64,000 nt of DNA. Source: Lichina pygmaea. Taxonomy: Eukaryota > Ascomycota > Lichinomycetes > Lichinales > Lichinaceae. Positions 22,401-35,447 of this stretch are shown piece by piece. Under the pieces are notes generated by a model. That model was not told the origin of the DNA. It saw only the letters and a list, made by a program, of their open reading frames with translations, and made no database searches. Every line of letters begins with the position of its first letter. Position 1 is the stretch's first letter. The DNA lies in contig OY730169.1 in the NCBI GenBank assembly GCA_963422465.1, positions 4,650,001 through 4,714,000 on the forward strand, in the 5' to 3' direction. Both the position numbers and the translations under genes were made by a program.

Positions 22401-24091
22401 AGAGCCTCTTCTATCAGGTCCCAGTTGGCAGTTGTGTCATATACTGGTAGTGGTTCGACTCCACTCAGCAAGAGGAACAGAGTAGAACAGAACCAGTAGA
22501 AGAAAAGTCTCCCAAGACAAGCAAAGTTCAAAGACAAGCAGTCGTTCCTTCCTCAATCCGGAATCTCGTTCTTCTTACTGTAGGAATCCGCGGCGAGTCT
22601 TTTGTGGATCATTGTCGCACCCCTGCATCCGATGGGCTTGCTGTTTCGCTTGGCGTACGTACCCTGGCGTACCGTACCCCGTACCGGTACGGTATGGTAT
22701 CGCGGGTATATATGTTCATATGTATCGTTCGTACATACGTACTGCTCGGCTTTCGCTCGACTCGAGACTCGGTGCTTGATTTAGAGAGCAGCTTGGGAGT
22801 CCCAACACACCAGCTCGTGCAGCTCGAAGCTTGCTCGAACCGAGCTCGAGGTGAGCTTGATCTCGGCTTGATCTTGAGGTAGTCGCAGCTCGGTTCCGAG
22901 ATGAATTAGCCCCGGCTCAATCCCAGTTCGATACCCGCCGACTGGGTCTCAGCTCGATTCCTGTGCGCTTCTCCAGCTTGACGCAGACCTGGCTTACATT
23001 GGATTCCCACGTGATTCAAGATAATTCCTCGTACTCCTCCTCCTCCTCCAACAAAACCCTGATCAGTCTCCAGTGTCTCTGGCCGGAGAAGTAGTACTGT
23101 ACGCCTGTAAACTTGATAATCACCAGTCCCGGTAGATGAGTCTGAGAACTCAACAAATGTGATACCTCTATCTGCTCTGATCCAGGAGAAGCAGAGACGC
23201 ATAGATGCCAAGACAGCTGTCATGTACCAAGGCAAACATCTTGAATCTCAAGATGATGAAGGTCTGGGCAGGTTTGACAGGCCTCTAGAGTCTGCTACTG
23301 ACCAGTATTCACACACACACACACACAAACAAGTCCCTGTTCTCCAGAGCTGGCATGCATGGCCTCCTGCCCAGAAGTCTGACGTAGTGATAAACAAAGA
23401 AGAAACCAATACAGGCACCATTCAAGAAGCTACCGATCGAGCGGTACCAGACATTCAGACTGCCAGGCAGACATTCAGGCTGGAAACCAAGCAAACTGCT
23501 GGTCTATGATCAGTCATTGTCACTTCAACATAGGCAACACAAAAGCAGCACATGTTTCACTCCTTGTCACTGTCTTGGCAAGTGAGTTCAACTGTGCCAA
23601 CTTCTGCAGAAAAAACAATGATCCTGACAAAAGCCATGATGAAGCCTTTGGCGATAACAACCTCGGCGTTCTGTCGGCGGAAAGATCTTCCAGAACGACC
23701 CCTTGGTTTGTTTTTTTGCCGGAACGTGGACAAGCTCTGCGGCTTCAACATCTCTCCTTGCCCTTTATCATCAGAGCATCTTTTGCCGGCGAGGGTACGA
23801 ATGTCACGAACTAGAAGAACGACCTTTTCAGGTACATAGAAGAGGGAAAGCATTGGGCTAGCCCGGGACATGGTCGCGAGGGTCGACAGTTTGAACCTTG
23901 GGCACAAGCAGTCGGTCATAAGCAAACTGGGAGGACTGCCTGAAAGAAGAACTGATCTTCCACTGACTACCGAGGATGAGGAGGAGGAGGAGGAGGAGGA
24001 GAAAGGATGAGAAGCACAACAGTCTAGCAAGCCAAGAGATCCAGGCTGCGGTGGTGCAGAATCGGGTCGTGTTGCCAATCTGGGACTTTGC
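19500..24091. other. 4.6-kb stretch without a recognisable gene
   Basis: I read both strands for short exons and found nothing that resembles a known family. Content: purine-rich sequence with long but repeat-like frames (20130..20830), G15 at 21121..21135, a GTAC-rich patch near 22640..22745, an AGCTCG/AGCTTG-rich patch at about 22750..22960, (CA)9 at 23310..23327, and a GGA-type repeat near 23970..24000 beyond the POP1 stop. A rapidly evolving or species-specific gene cannot be excluded. Confidence 0.5.
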
Positions 24092-27000
24092 CTAGAGCAG
24101 CTCCCAGGTCGCCAGCCGGCCGACGCTTGCGCCGGCGTTGCGAACAATGCACAATCTCCATTCAGCCTCACTGCCACCACCGCCGCCGGTACCTTGCGCG
24201 CGCCGCGGCATCATCATCATCATCATCTTGTTGAGCAACACGCAACCGATGCCCATACCCTGACCCTCGCTGAGAGAGAAACTCCCCGTCGTGACAAAGC
24301 CCACGAGATCACACTCATCAGGCACATGTGGATAGTCTGGATCACCGGCTCGAACGGGCATTAGCGTGGTAGTGGTAGTGGTAGTGGTAGTGGTAGTGGT
24401 GGTAGTAGTATCAGTGTCTGTTATCGATCTAGGTACTGCCGCTCCTGCTCTTTGGTCTGGGGCCGTGGAGGAAGAAGAAGCAGAAGCAGATAAAGAAGAT
24501 GAAGGGTTCTGGGGGCCTAGACCAAGCAGCGAGGCTGCAAGCGCACGACGACGGCTCTCTGGCGTGTCGGCCTTGCTGACGCGGGTGCTCTTCGGCTTGT
24601 GCGGCTTCTTTGCGCGGCTGCTGGCGTGGACCGCGAGCCATCGTCGTCGGAGCTCCTCGTCCCCCGATGGAAGACGGTAGATGCGCGCGCAGACGCCGGG
24701 GCTGCCGCAGGTCGACAACGTGATCGTGACGGTGCACAAAGCATTGGATGTCATCGCCCCTCGGAGATGGCCTGGTACTTTAGACGGGGATCGTCGAAGG
24801 ATCTGGCTGGCGATGCTCGAGCTGAGATTGTACAGACCGAGAGAAGGCGGCGGAGGCGGAGGCGGAGGCGGAGAACGTGGAGATGGCATGGGCTCCGCTC
24901 TGCCGGCAATCTTACCTGCGTACTTCGCAGGCAACTGTTTTGGTGACCTGCCAGCGGTACCTTTTAGTTTCCCCTCTGTTTCGGTCTCCTGTCGAGGCGG
25001 ACCAAGGACGAGTCTTTCCCAGTCGCATGCCCAGCCGAGCCCAATTTCGCCCCTTTGCCCTGCACCCAAGTCGACGCTGGCCCACTCGATTCTCTTGCCT
25101 CTCGGCCGTTTCGCCCAGTCGAGCCTGCGCCTCTCCCGCTCTTTGGCCTCCCAGTCCCGACCGGCTTTCGTGCCAGGGTGATCGGCTGGAAACCAAGCTT
25201 CGCCAGCCTCGAACGCCACCTGTCTCTTCTCACGTAGGCCACCGAACCGGATGTTACCACCGGAGGACAGGGGGCAATGCATCAGAGCATACCAGAGAGG
25301 GAGCACGCATCTCCACGGCAGCAACAGCAGCCACGTGCCCTGGCCCCCCTTTGGTGGACGAGAAGCGCAGAGCAGGACCGGAATTCGAGGGTCGGTCCCG
25401 GCCAGTTGTAGATGCGTGCCCGGTGCGGCGAGAGCCTTGCGCCGGTTGATTGATCTCTGACTTGGGAGCTGACGGCCAGCGGCCAGCCGGCATTTGCGCT
25501 CGAATATGGCCGAGGACGTTTGTAACTGATCAGGCGGCCATTGCGCCAAGACTTCTAGCAAGCGCTCCTCTTGCGCCTGCTCGTCTTGTTGCGAAATGGG
25601 GCGTCGCAGCTGGAGACGAGGATCTGAGACTGAGAAGGTGAGGCACGCGTTCAGGGGGAGACTGGCAGCATTTGTAAGACCGTTCAGCGTGTTCCATGTT
25701 GCTGCTGAAGGGTCGGCTTCCGCGGCCTCGCTGTCGCTTGCTTCGACCGGGTTCAGAACCTTCGACAGAGCCTCGGTTGCCCCAGATCCAGTCACCTCGA
25801 TACTACCGATTTCAAACCTCAGATCCTCCACCGTGACAGGCGGGTTCTGCATCTTTGAAATGGCAAGTACTTCGTCCCACAGCTGTAGGAACGCTGACGG
25901 ATGGACTCTCACGAGCAGCTTCTGGCGCTCCTGGTGACTGTCCTTGACTGGCCGTTCTCCGTCTGCCTCCGTATACGATGACCTTGTTGAATGAGCTTCT
26001 GCGGCACGCCATATCACCAAGACAGGTGCTATAGGCTTTTGCAGCTCTGATTCACGCTCGTACACCCACCCTTGCCACGTTCTTTTGCCTCGCCGCCATC
26101 TTTGTCCCTTTTGATCCCATAGACCTTGGTCGGCACCATTCCTGCCGACGCCCAGGCTCTGCAAAGTCGCGCGAATACTCTCCGCACATCCTTGCAGGCC
26201 TACCGTGGACATGTAGCTCATGTCCCAGGCAATGGCACCCCTCATTCTCGCAGCTCGATGTGTTGGCCTGTAACTCTTTTCCGTCGGAGTGAGCGGGATT
26301 GAAAAACGCCACAGTGGGTCCTTCGGAGGTGTCATGTGAGCCCTCTTGGAATGGAATACGTGCGTAGGAAGCCATGTTTTGTGAAGCTGACGCCTGCGAA
26401 ACTTTGCTGGCGGGTTGGGAGGTGCCGACAGAACTCCACCAGCTTCTGTTATGGGTTTCGCTTTGGCCTTTCTGGTAAAGATTCGATCTCCAGCTTTGAT
26501 GCTTTCAGTGCGAGCCTTCTTGTCAGCAGGCTTGCTGGAGCTGGTTCTGACGGCTAGCCTTCGAATGCGTTTGGCAGTCTCGATGCGAAGTCTCACCCTC
26601 GAGCTTCGCGGTTTTCGTGTGCGTGAATTGACCGTAGGGGTGTTGTACTTGAACAACTGCACACAGCCAAGCTGGTCAGTGCGATGTTCTTGCCATGTCC
26701 AGAGTAAGAAGGGGGAAGGGCGTCAGAAACCCACGAACCTCTTCCTGCAATCGTGGCCGCAGTCTCTTGGGAACTCGTTTGACGTTGTGGCTTGCTGTCC
26801 TCCTCCTCATATCCCGTGGCAAGGGCTGATAAGCTCGGGTTGCCAGTGCTTTTCTACTTGCGACGAATGGTCAGTGGTGGGCAAGAGTTGAACAAGTGAC
26901 AGAACTGACTTGGCTTTCTTCATGCCTGCTTGCAGAGCCCTGATCTCCCATTCCCGTGCTCGTATGAACCTGTCCACGTCTAGCTCGCCATTCTTCAATG

Positions 27001-27148
27001 CATCGTCCGCAGTCTGGGCAGCGACTTGCCGTGCGCCCTGTATCCTCGGGCGCTTCGACGGCGTCCCCTGCGGCTGCTTCCTGGTTGATTCCGCAACCAA
27101 GGCATGTTCGCGCTTCTTTTTGCTTTCCGCCATTGGAAGGGTTAACAT
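24092..27148 (-). CDS. POP1: RNase P/MRP subunit POP1
   Basis: Largest protein subunit of nuclear RNase P and RNase MRP, needed for tRNA 5' processing and rRNA maturation. Three exons: 26910..27148, 26739..26856 and 24092..26656 (introns 53 and 82 bp), giving 973 residues from the first ATG or 968 from MAESKKK at 27133. The N-terminal block after intron 1 reads LPRDMRRRTASHNVKRVPKR, the family hallmark, followed by KTWLPTHVFHSKRAHMTPP and PLWRFSIPLTPTEKSYRPTH (about residues 204-255), DMSYMSTVGLQG, and the C-terminal CIVRNAGASVGRLATWELL. Compared with yeast it has long low-complexity inserts: a poly-Thr run from a GTGGTA-type repeat at 24366..24412, a poly-Pro run and an Ser/Arg-rich loop. 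Intron 1 uses donor GTCAGT. Confidence in identity is very high. Confidence 0.96.
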
Positions 27149-28084
27149 GGATGTTTGGAGGCGCTTTCAAGTGTCCATAGCTGTGTTCGTGGTCAGTATT
27201 GTCTTTGCTGCGGCGATGAGTGAGCCATGAGACGGTTGACATACCTAGTCGGTGGTCGCATACCCACGATACCGTAGCACAGCTACATGAGCACGATGGG
27301 CCAGCCGCCGTACGTTTGTACCGTATCGGTATACGTGCTGTACGGTGCGGTAGTCTGAAATTTCTTAAATTCTGAGAAAACACCTCCTGGTCTATCATAC
27401 TGTCAGAGCACGTCGGTCGCGAATCGGCTACAGACCGCTGAACCCTACGGTAAAAGGCTACTGTGGCGGGCATCTGCCCGACACCTCGCGACTCGCATAT
27501 ATAGGTGCGGCTGCGCGTGACCTGCCTAGTCAGTGGAGGGGAGCTGACTAGGCGCCCAGTCACCAACAAGTCCTCACAGCTAAGTTTACCGTGGCACACG
27601 TGGCCACTCGTGCTACTATATCAAAGCGTACTGTACGGAGTACAGTGGAAGTGGACCTGTAATTACCAGGAATCTGTCTTTTGCTGGACACACTTTGATA
27701 CGCTATACAGTTTTACTCACAGCTCTGACTTGACTTCTCCACTCCTTCTTGAGATTGAATCCTTAGTGGATGGAGAAAAGTCAAGACTGGCATATTCCAG
27801 TATCCATTGATGCTCCAGTGTCTGCCATCTTGGTAACAATTCACTCCTTGCACTTGTCTTGGCACAGGCATCTATGAAAGAGATGGATGTACCAATATAA
27901 TACTGCTAAGATAGAAGACACTCAAACATGTGGCGTGCGCCAAGTAAGCAGACATGCTAGAGAACAAATCTGCAACAAGGAAAGAGAACACTCAGAGAAG
28001 AAGACAAACAAAAAGAACAAGTGGGAAGACAATGAATAAGAAAAGAAGAGAGTGCAGAACAACAAGATCATGTTCAGTGCAGAA

Positions 28085-28123
<39 letters not shown>

Positions 28124-28389
28124 TACACATACTACTTAATAAGAATATTTCAATGGATGGATGGATACAGTAGTGTGTCTCGTGAAGCAACCGAGAAGAC
28201 ATTGCAGAAAGGCATATTCCAGAAGAAAAAGTAAGCCACAAAGAAAAAACCACCAGAGTCAACACCAACATAAAGACACCGTGATTCCCACACAAGACAG
28301 ATGCATAGAAGCAGACAGAAACAGACAGAGATAAGCAAGAAAAGAGTCAGATCAAAAGCACATGGTACTGACACCTTGGTTGCGCAGTT
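27149..28389. other. Intergenic, POP1 5' flank and ATG2 3' flank
   Basis: Includes a TACGGAGTAC word at 27634..27643 and a (GCAA)9 tract at about 28087..28122. No gene seen. Confidence 0.6.
28087..28122. repeat. (GCAA)9 microsatellite
   Basis: Uninterrupted GCAA tetranucleotide repeat downstream of ATG2; it creates meaningless SKQASKQA and CLLACLLA frames. Confidence 0.95.
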
Positions 28390-31300
28390 TCAATATTGTT
28401 TGTATTTCTGTGGTGATTGATGGAAAATATTAGCAGGCTGATGGAACATAGCTATGGTTGGTGGAAGGATGGAAGGGAGGAAGAGAGAAAGAGGGGAATC
28501 ACGAGAGAGGGAGTGTTGTGGATTGAATGCATGATGGACAGTTCAGATGGCTGAAGAGAGGACAGGATCAAGGCAATAAAAGTCAGGTGGGTGGCAAAAA
28601 TATGATGAACAAGACTCACCTCCTCCATGCGCCGTCGATGCTGCGGATCCAACGCGTTCGTCGCTCCCATCAGCGTCTGCGAGATGGCCTTGGACGCGCC
28701 GATGGCCGGTCGGAAGATGACGGTCGGCGCCCGACGAAGCACCACCTTGGCGGCGTCCTGGGCACTGCCGCTCTCGAGCACCTCTCCCGGCATCGCGACG
28801 ATCGCGTCGCGCGCCGTCAGCAGGTCCCGCTCGAGGCTGCCGTACGCGCCTCGCAGGCCCTGCAACACCCCGACGGGCTGATCCGCGTACAGGCTGATCG
28901 CCCTCTTCTCGTCTTGGTCCAGAGAGGCATCCTCCCAGCCTGCCTGGGCCGACGTGTCGGGCTTGTTGAGCAGCTCTTCGGCGCCCTGCAGCACCGTCTG
29001 CGTTCGAACCGCGAGCTTCGCACCGAGCTTGACGAGTTCGGATGACGTCGTCCGCGCGAACGCCAGAGCTCCCTTCTTGATGCTCCGCACCACTCGCCCA
29101 TCCCTGCGGTATTCTTGCAGCGGCACCACCACCAGATCGCGGAATCCACCACCGACATTGACGATGGACCTGACGGGGGCAAGCCCTGCCAGGACACCAG
29201 GCAGTTGCGTGCGCTTGATGTCGGGCATCCAGATGTCGTTCAACGTCGTCGAGAGCCGGTCCATACCCGCAACACCGTAGATGATGACGTGGCGCAGGAC
29301 CATATCCGCCTGATCCAAGACGAAGAAGTTCATGAACTCCGTCGTATGTCCCGACCGCAAGCCTGTGTAGTCGACCTTTTTGGGCTTGTAGTCGAGCCGA
29401 ACGCGGATCGAGTCAACCTCGACTCGCTGCAGGAACGGAATGTCCGTGGTCGACTTGTGCACTGGGTTGGCGTCATCCCGGAACTCGAAGAAACGGGTGA
29501 GGAAGTCCAGAGCGTCCTGGTCGACATGTAGACGTAGCGGGAGGAGGCGAGCCTACGACCACGTCAGCGAGTTCCCCGAGAGTAATCGTACAGAAAAACC
29601 AACCTTGACCACCATCTCCGACGCCGCGAGGTCCGGGATCGGCTTGACGTTCAGGATCTCGAGGTGGAGCATGTTCGTACCACTCTCGCGCATACCGGCG
29701 TCATGCATGTAAGTGGCAAACTTCCGCCACGTCGACGTAGGGACGTAGTCAAGGATTTCAAAATCTCTCACCCTGACGTCGATCAAGCTCTCCGTCTCGC
29801 CGGTGCCTGGCGGGAAGACGACGAGGTCGATCGAGATGCCGCGGAGCTCAAAGGCCATCTTGTGGCGTTTGCTGCGGCCAAGCCGGACGCCCTTGCCGTG
29901 CTTCTGCGCCGGGTTGGACGACCGAGGGCTCGCCGTGGTATTGACCGTCTCGGATTCGCTCGCGTTGTCGTCCATGTCCCGTCGCACCTGACGACGAAGA
30001 TCGGTGGGATCACGATTCGGGGAGATTCCAATGTAGATTGAGTTGAACAGAAAGTCGCCGATGATCGATTCCTCGTCCTCGTCGGCGATGACATCGTCGC
30101 TCCGCGTTTGTCGCTCCTTCGCCTTGTCGCTGACATCGTTCACCGCCTGATCGATTGCGCCCCTTGTCCTTGGCCAGTCGTACCCGTCGAACATGTTCCA
30201 GATGACATGGACATCTCGGATCTGAACCCTGAGCGGGCCGCCCAAGACTTGAAACTCGTCTGCCAAGGAATATGTGTTCTTGACCGAGTCCCACTTGCGG
30301 GCGATACCCTTAGCGGTGGTCTTTGATCCAAAGTGGTCCTCTTCAAAGTCGATTGGCCCTGCCTCCTGGCTGACCACTCCTGCGGGAGGACTACCAACAC
30401 CATCCCGAGGACGCAACCCTCCCGTGCTTTCCGACCCTTCCACCAGACCATGCTTGCTGTCGGACCGTCTTGGAGTTGACGTACCCTCTGCGTCACTTTC
30501 TTCGAGCGCGGAGAAGTCTCCTAGATCCGACTGAATCTCCACCAAGATATCGTCTTCAAGGATGATTGGTAGCTCGTCGAAGGGCTCGTCCTGGATGACC
30601 GGGCTGAAAGCGTTGCCCGAAAGGGACGCAAGCATATCCTGCACCGGGATGACCTCTGTCCGATATTTGATCTCTTGAATCGGCGGAGTGGGCAGCTTGA
30701 GGCCATTGAAGAGCGACAGCAGCGTCTGTGTCGAGTCCGCGCAGGATTCGAGTACGATCAGGTTGTCGTTGAGCTGCAGTACTATCGACGTCTTGCCGTC
30801 TGCGGATAGCCGGTGCTGCTTCATGGTCAACTTGGCCGACGAGATGTAACCTAGAGACACAAAGCCCAGCCTGGAGAGCTCCGAGGTGACGCTGTTTTCC
30901 TTCTTGAGTGTTCGCTCACGCCGTCCTGGCGCGGCCGAGGTCTCCTGCCCGATGCGGCTGACGTCGTCGATCAAGAGCAACGAAGACATCCTTATGTCGA
31001 GCACCATGCCGAAAAGATTGTTTTCCGAAGAACTGCCACTGCAGTGGGTGTCCGTAAGAACCAAAACGCCTTTACACGGCAAGTCCAGAGGATTGAGCCC
31101 GACTGTACACTCACGTAGGATGACGTCGATTTTCGGCGTTCGTGAACTGTTGCTGCGCTTTTCGTTGCCTGAGCCTGCACCCGCATGCGCCGGTACCGGC
31201 TTCTCCTGATCGCCGAGGTCTGCACTGGACGAACCGAGAGCTTCAATGCCCATCTCGTTGGCCATGTCCGCCGAAGACCCAGCGAGGGCCTGTAACAACG

Positions 31301-34300
31301 GGACGCTATACTCGACACGGACACCGCACAGCTTGATCTTGATCGCAGGCTCCATGGCATCCTCGATCATACGCGCCATGATCATCGGCGGCCGGTCCTC
31401 GCGCCCCGAGCCACTTTCGGATGCTTGGCCAAGAAGCTCCTCGGCCTCGTTGCGCTGGATACGCAGCGACTTGACTGCAAAGGCGAGTAGCAGTGGCAGG
31501 CTAACGTGGGCAACCTCGAGATTCTCCGAGTCCAGTGACAGCCGTCCAAAGCTGCCGCCGACGTGTGCTTCCAGGTTGATGGATTGGATCAGGCCTAGAA
31601 TCAAAACACCTGCACGATCATCGTCGGGAAGATACTTTGCCACGGATGACAGCTTGGCTAGTTCCTCGGACAAGTCAGAGAGGCGTGAAAGATGCTGAAG
31701 GTGACCGCCACGGCCGACCAAAGCTTCCAGCGTTATTCGCAAGACAGGCCCTTGCTTCCGCTGTCGTACGAGCGTCTCAATCAGTATATCATCGTCGGCC
31801 TCGTATTTGTTGTTTGATGGACTAAGGATCGAGAGGAGCCTCCCGAGGTCCGCTTCTTTTGCGAGCGGAACATAATCAATGCGCATGGAGTTCATCTCGA
31901 TGCTGCTGCCTGCCTCGTCGGGTAGCTGGCGGAGGGTAGGACCCAGCAGGCTCATTCTGTCGATCTGTGCTCGTATCCGTTCTTGACGGCTGACGAGCTT
32001 CACAGCAGACGACTGTAGCTTGACGCTGCACTCCTTCCCGTTTAGAACCACCACGGCTCCACCGACTCGAACATCGACCTTGGATGGGATCTGTGCTCCT
32101 CTTTCTGCGGCGACTGTCGGATCTGACGATGCGAAGCGCACGCTCCGCCTTCGATCTTCTGGCATGTTGGAAGACGGGCTAGCCGGCGCCACGGTGGCAA
32201 GAGACGCGATGGAGCTTCCAATCTCAAGGATGCTGCTGAACCCGCCAAACCAAGAGGCCGTCTCGTCGAGCCTCTGCAACTTCAGATCTACCAACAGTGG
32301 CAGAGTGGTGACCGTGACCTTCGACTCCGACAGCGATCTTTGGACGGATATGGATATGTCTCTGTTCTGGGGAGCAAGGAGGTCTTTGACTGATTCACGC
32401 ACCCTCAACCGTTTATCGAAGGAGATGATGTCGTCTTTGGCGTAACCCAGCGAGGCCCTCGTGAGCATTATCCTAATGTCTGTGTCCGAGGGTCGAGTGA
32501 CTTGCTCAAGCAGGAAATCTCGAATGGTTGCACGCAGCAGAGTTTCGCCATCGAGCGGCTCGAACGAGTGACCCTGTCGGAACTTTGAGGGAGACGTAAA
32601 CGCCAAGCTGGTTCCCGCCAGGCGATCCAACAGCTGACACTCGACCAGCTTTGACTTGAGGCGCAGGCTACAACTTGGGCTCGAGTCGGCCGGATCTCCG
32701 GACCGCGTATCCGCACGACCTTGATCGATGATTTTGCTCTTCGTGGTTTGGGACAGCACGACGAGTAGCTTGGCGAGGGCGACATCGAATCGAAGTAGGC
32801 AGTTGGTGACGGAGATAGACATCGCCTCGGTCGCATCGTCATCCGCGTCACCCATTTGAGCACCTTGGTTGACGGGCCGATGCCCAGAAACGACAGCCAC
32901 CGTTCGAGGGGATGGTTTGCGCCGCACCTGCTCAGTTGTGACAGCTGTGCGGGGCTCATGGCTCCACGAATCAGAAGTAAAGGCGCCCGGCACTCCCGGA
33001 TGCGAAGACTGGTCTTGATCCGGGCCTGTGACATGTCTAGGTTGCGTTGATCTTGCATCTTGACCGTCCGCTGCACCTCCTTCAAGAACGGCCGCTTCAG
33101 AACCAGGTACGGGAATTAGAATATCCATTTCATCGACATGAACAAATTGCTTGGCTAGGCGCGTAAAACTTTCCGGCGCAGAGGCGGGCTTTCCTGGTGC
33201 GCTGGAAGATTGCTGGGCGTGCTGCAGACTCTTAGGAGCCAGTCCCCCGTCAGTATCAGACGGCCCCAGCTCGGTAGACTGCAATATCGGTCCGGTGGGA
33301 GAGTCACGTTCGCTGGAGGAGCCGATATCGCCAGCTGCCCGAGATCCATACTCAAGACTTGGCGGAGACAGTGGCGGATGAACCTCGTCGCTCCCTTGAG
33401 CCGGAGCCGCCAGGTTCTGTTCTTGAGCCGATCTGTGATCCGAATGGGACAAAGGATTCGTTCTGGACGATGTTTGACTCAACGCGCTCATGTACATGCT
33501 CTGTGCCTCTTCGTGGCTGAAGATCCTCGACTCTGACAGGTCTTCCTGCGCATCGATTGGGAATCTGGGACGACTTGGAGGGGAAGGTGCGTCGGGGATT
33601 CTATTTTGCCTGCTCTCAAATTGGCCGAAGCCCGTTGTCAACGAAGCGGGTGTCTTGGGGTCGACTGGTGGCACTGGAGGTGCTGAACGGTCATCTTCTG
33701 CTTCCGCCACGGATGACTTTGACGATGACACGAACGAGTCCGTTCCCCCTTCAGAGCAGAGACGATCCTCTCGCGCCCCGACCCTACGACTCGATTGCAG
33801 ATAATCCAGAGAGAAGACACCAGGGTCAGACTGCGGTTCGTCAACGGTGCGGTCGCGGATGTCATCATCTTCAGATGAGGCCTTTGATGCGCGGTTGGAG
33901 CCACCCGGATCCTGACCTTGAGTCAGGAAACCTCCCGCACTTAAGAATGTGGTCTGGTCGTGAGAACTATGATGTTCATCGTCTTCGTCTCCTGATGCAT
34001 CAGCGAACTTCCTCTCTTCGTTTGTGATGGTTGATGAGTCGAGGGGCCGTTGATAGGCAAGCCGACTGGTACCGGGAACGACCGAGTCTGTTGACGACGT
34101 CGAACGGTCCTGTTGCACGGCCACGTCTGAAGAAGCCGAGGGCTGTACACGGGATCCGTACTCCGACGCGCTTGAGGGAGTGCAAGGTGGGGTTGAGACG
34201 ATGTTCGGCTGCACGACGCTCGGAGACGGGGGACCGGATGGTTTTGAGAAGCTCTCAAACACCGACGCAGCCGAGAGAAGCGACAGCGAGAGGTTACGTA

Positions 34301-35447
34301 GATGGAGGGGTCGTTGGTCGAGAACTTGAATATGAGCCTGGCCGTCAGGCCGGTCGCCGCCTAGTCGATCCTTCCCTCTCCTTCCGGGAGCAGTCCTAGC
34401 TTTGTCGGCATCGACTGCCGTAGGCGTGACAGCTCCAACGACCATCTCAGCAATCTTCAGCTGCACAGTCACGAGATCAGGATTCGTTGCCGGGTCACGG
34501 ATATCAGCGGGATCGAAATGTAAAGTGGCGTCGAGCGTGACGTCAACATCCAGTATCGACACTTTCAGCCTATCGGTAACGCTTTTAAGGAATCTCGTCA
34601 AGAATGCCGGAAGAGACAGCGCAGTCCCGGTACCGGTAAGCTCATCGTCTTCTTCGATTATGCTATCCACTTGCGCGTCTTGCTGCCAGCCCGGCTGGGA
34701 TGTGATAGCTGCTTGAAGATCTGCCTTGGTAGTTTCTGGCTCGGCCCCGAGAAAGCTTGCGGCAAGGTCGGCCCTCGATGGCAAAATGGCCGCATCATTT
34801 TCGTCTTCGTCTTCATCCTCCTGCTCATCTTCGTCTTCGTCTTCGTCTTCGTCTTCGTCTTGGTCCTCTCCCTCTTCCTTTTCCTTCACAGGTCGGCGTT
34901 TCGACTTTTCTGCACCCTCTGGCGCATGGGCGCTGGCGTCGTAGGTTTGCGGCCGCCCTGAAGCCTGAACCGCTGAATTCTCCACATGGCCCTCCCGAGA
35001 CACAGACGACCTGGCCTTGTCGCTATAGGGGACAGTGCAGGCTTCTGAGTCGGCGAGCAAGCAAACTTGCACGTCGACCCCTTCAATCTCGACGACGATG
35101 GAACTGCTGTAGATGTCCGCGGGTACCGTGAGCCGGAGAAGCTTGATGACCGCTTTCTGCAGTTTCAAAGTCTCGGGAAGACGCAGCAGCAGGGCAAGTC
35201 TCTGAGCAGCCAGGCGTAGTCAGCGGAGGTCCTTGACAGAAAAGGCAACAACGTAAGACGCCACGGATAGGACAAGACGCACCTTGATGCGCAGACGGAC
35301 GTCCCTCAGCTCGACCACGCTCCTCTGCCCCCAAGCTATGTCAAGGTTCTCCAAGTCTAGAGCATCGGTGTCCAAGAGATGCAGTCTCGACAAGGCATAG
35401 CGCAGCAGCCGCTTCTGGAAGGACGACGGTAGAAAGAAGTACGACAT
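28390..35447 (-). CDS. ATG2: Autophagy lipid-transfer protein Atg2
   Basis: Rod-shaped bridge-type lipid-transfer protein linking the ER to the growing phagophore, working with Atg9 and Atg18. Four exons: 35283..35447, 29604..35201, 28620..29552 and an 18-nt last exon 28390..28407 (introns 81, 51 and 212 bp), all phase 0; total 2237 residues, within the fungal range. The N-terminal chorein motif starts [19 protein letters not shown], then [15 protein letters not shown]; exon 2 opens [20 protein letters not shown] and [10 protein letters not shown]. Exon 3 has the C-terminal Atg2 block ([37 protein letters not shown], then [20 protein letters not shown]). The last exon supplies KYKQY and the stop, matching the family ending. 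A Glu-Asp tract near residue 176 comes from a CTTCGT repeat at about 34800..34860. Identity is certain; the long disordered insert (about 165-750) is species-specific. Confidence 0.97.

Noticed and set aside
22449-22465. tRNA T-arm-like stem (AGTGG, loop TTCGACT, CCACT)
   Set aside because: No matching acceptor stem, D arm or anticodon arm upstream; not a tRNA.
27922-28295. Frames with CLLACLLA or SKQASKQA repeats
   Set aside because: Artefacts of the (GCAA)9 tract downstream of ATG2.
6743-35447. ATG10 and ATG2 in one window as an autophagy gene cluster
   Set aside because: They are about 20 kb apart with unrelated genes between them; chance proximity is the simpler reading.
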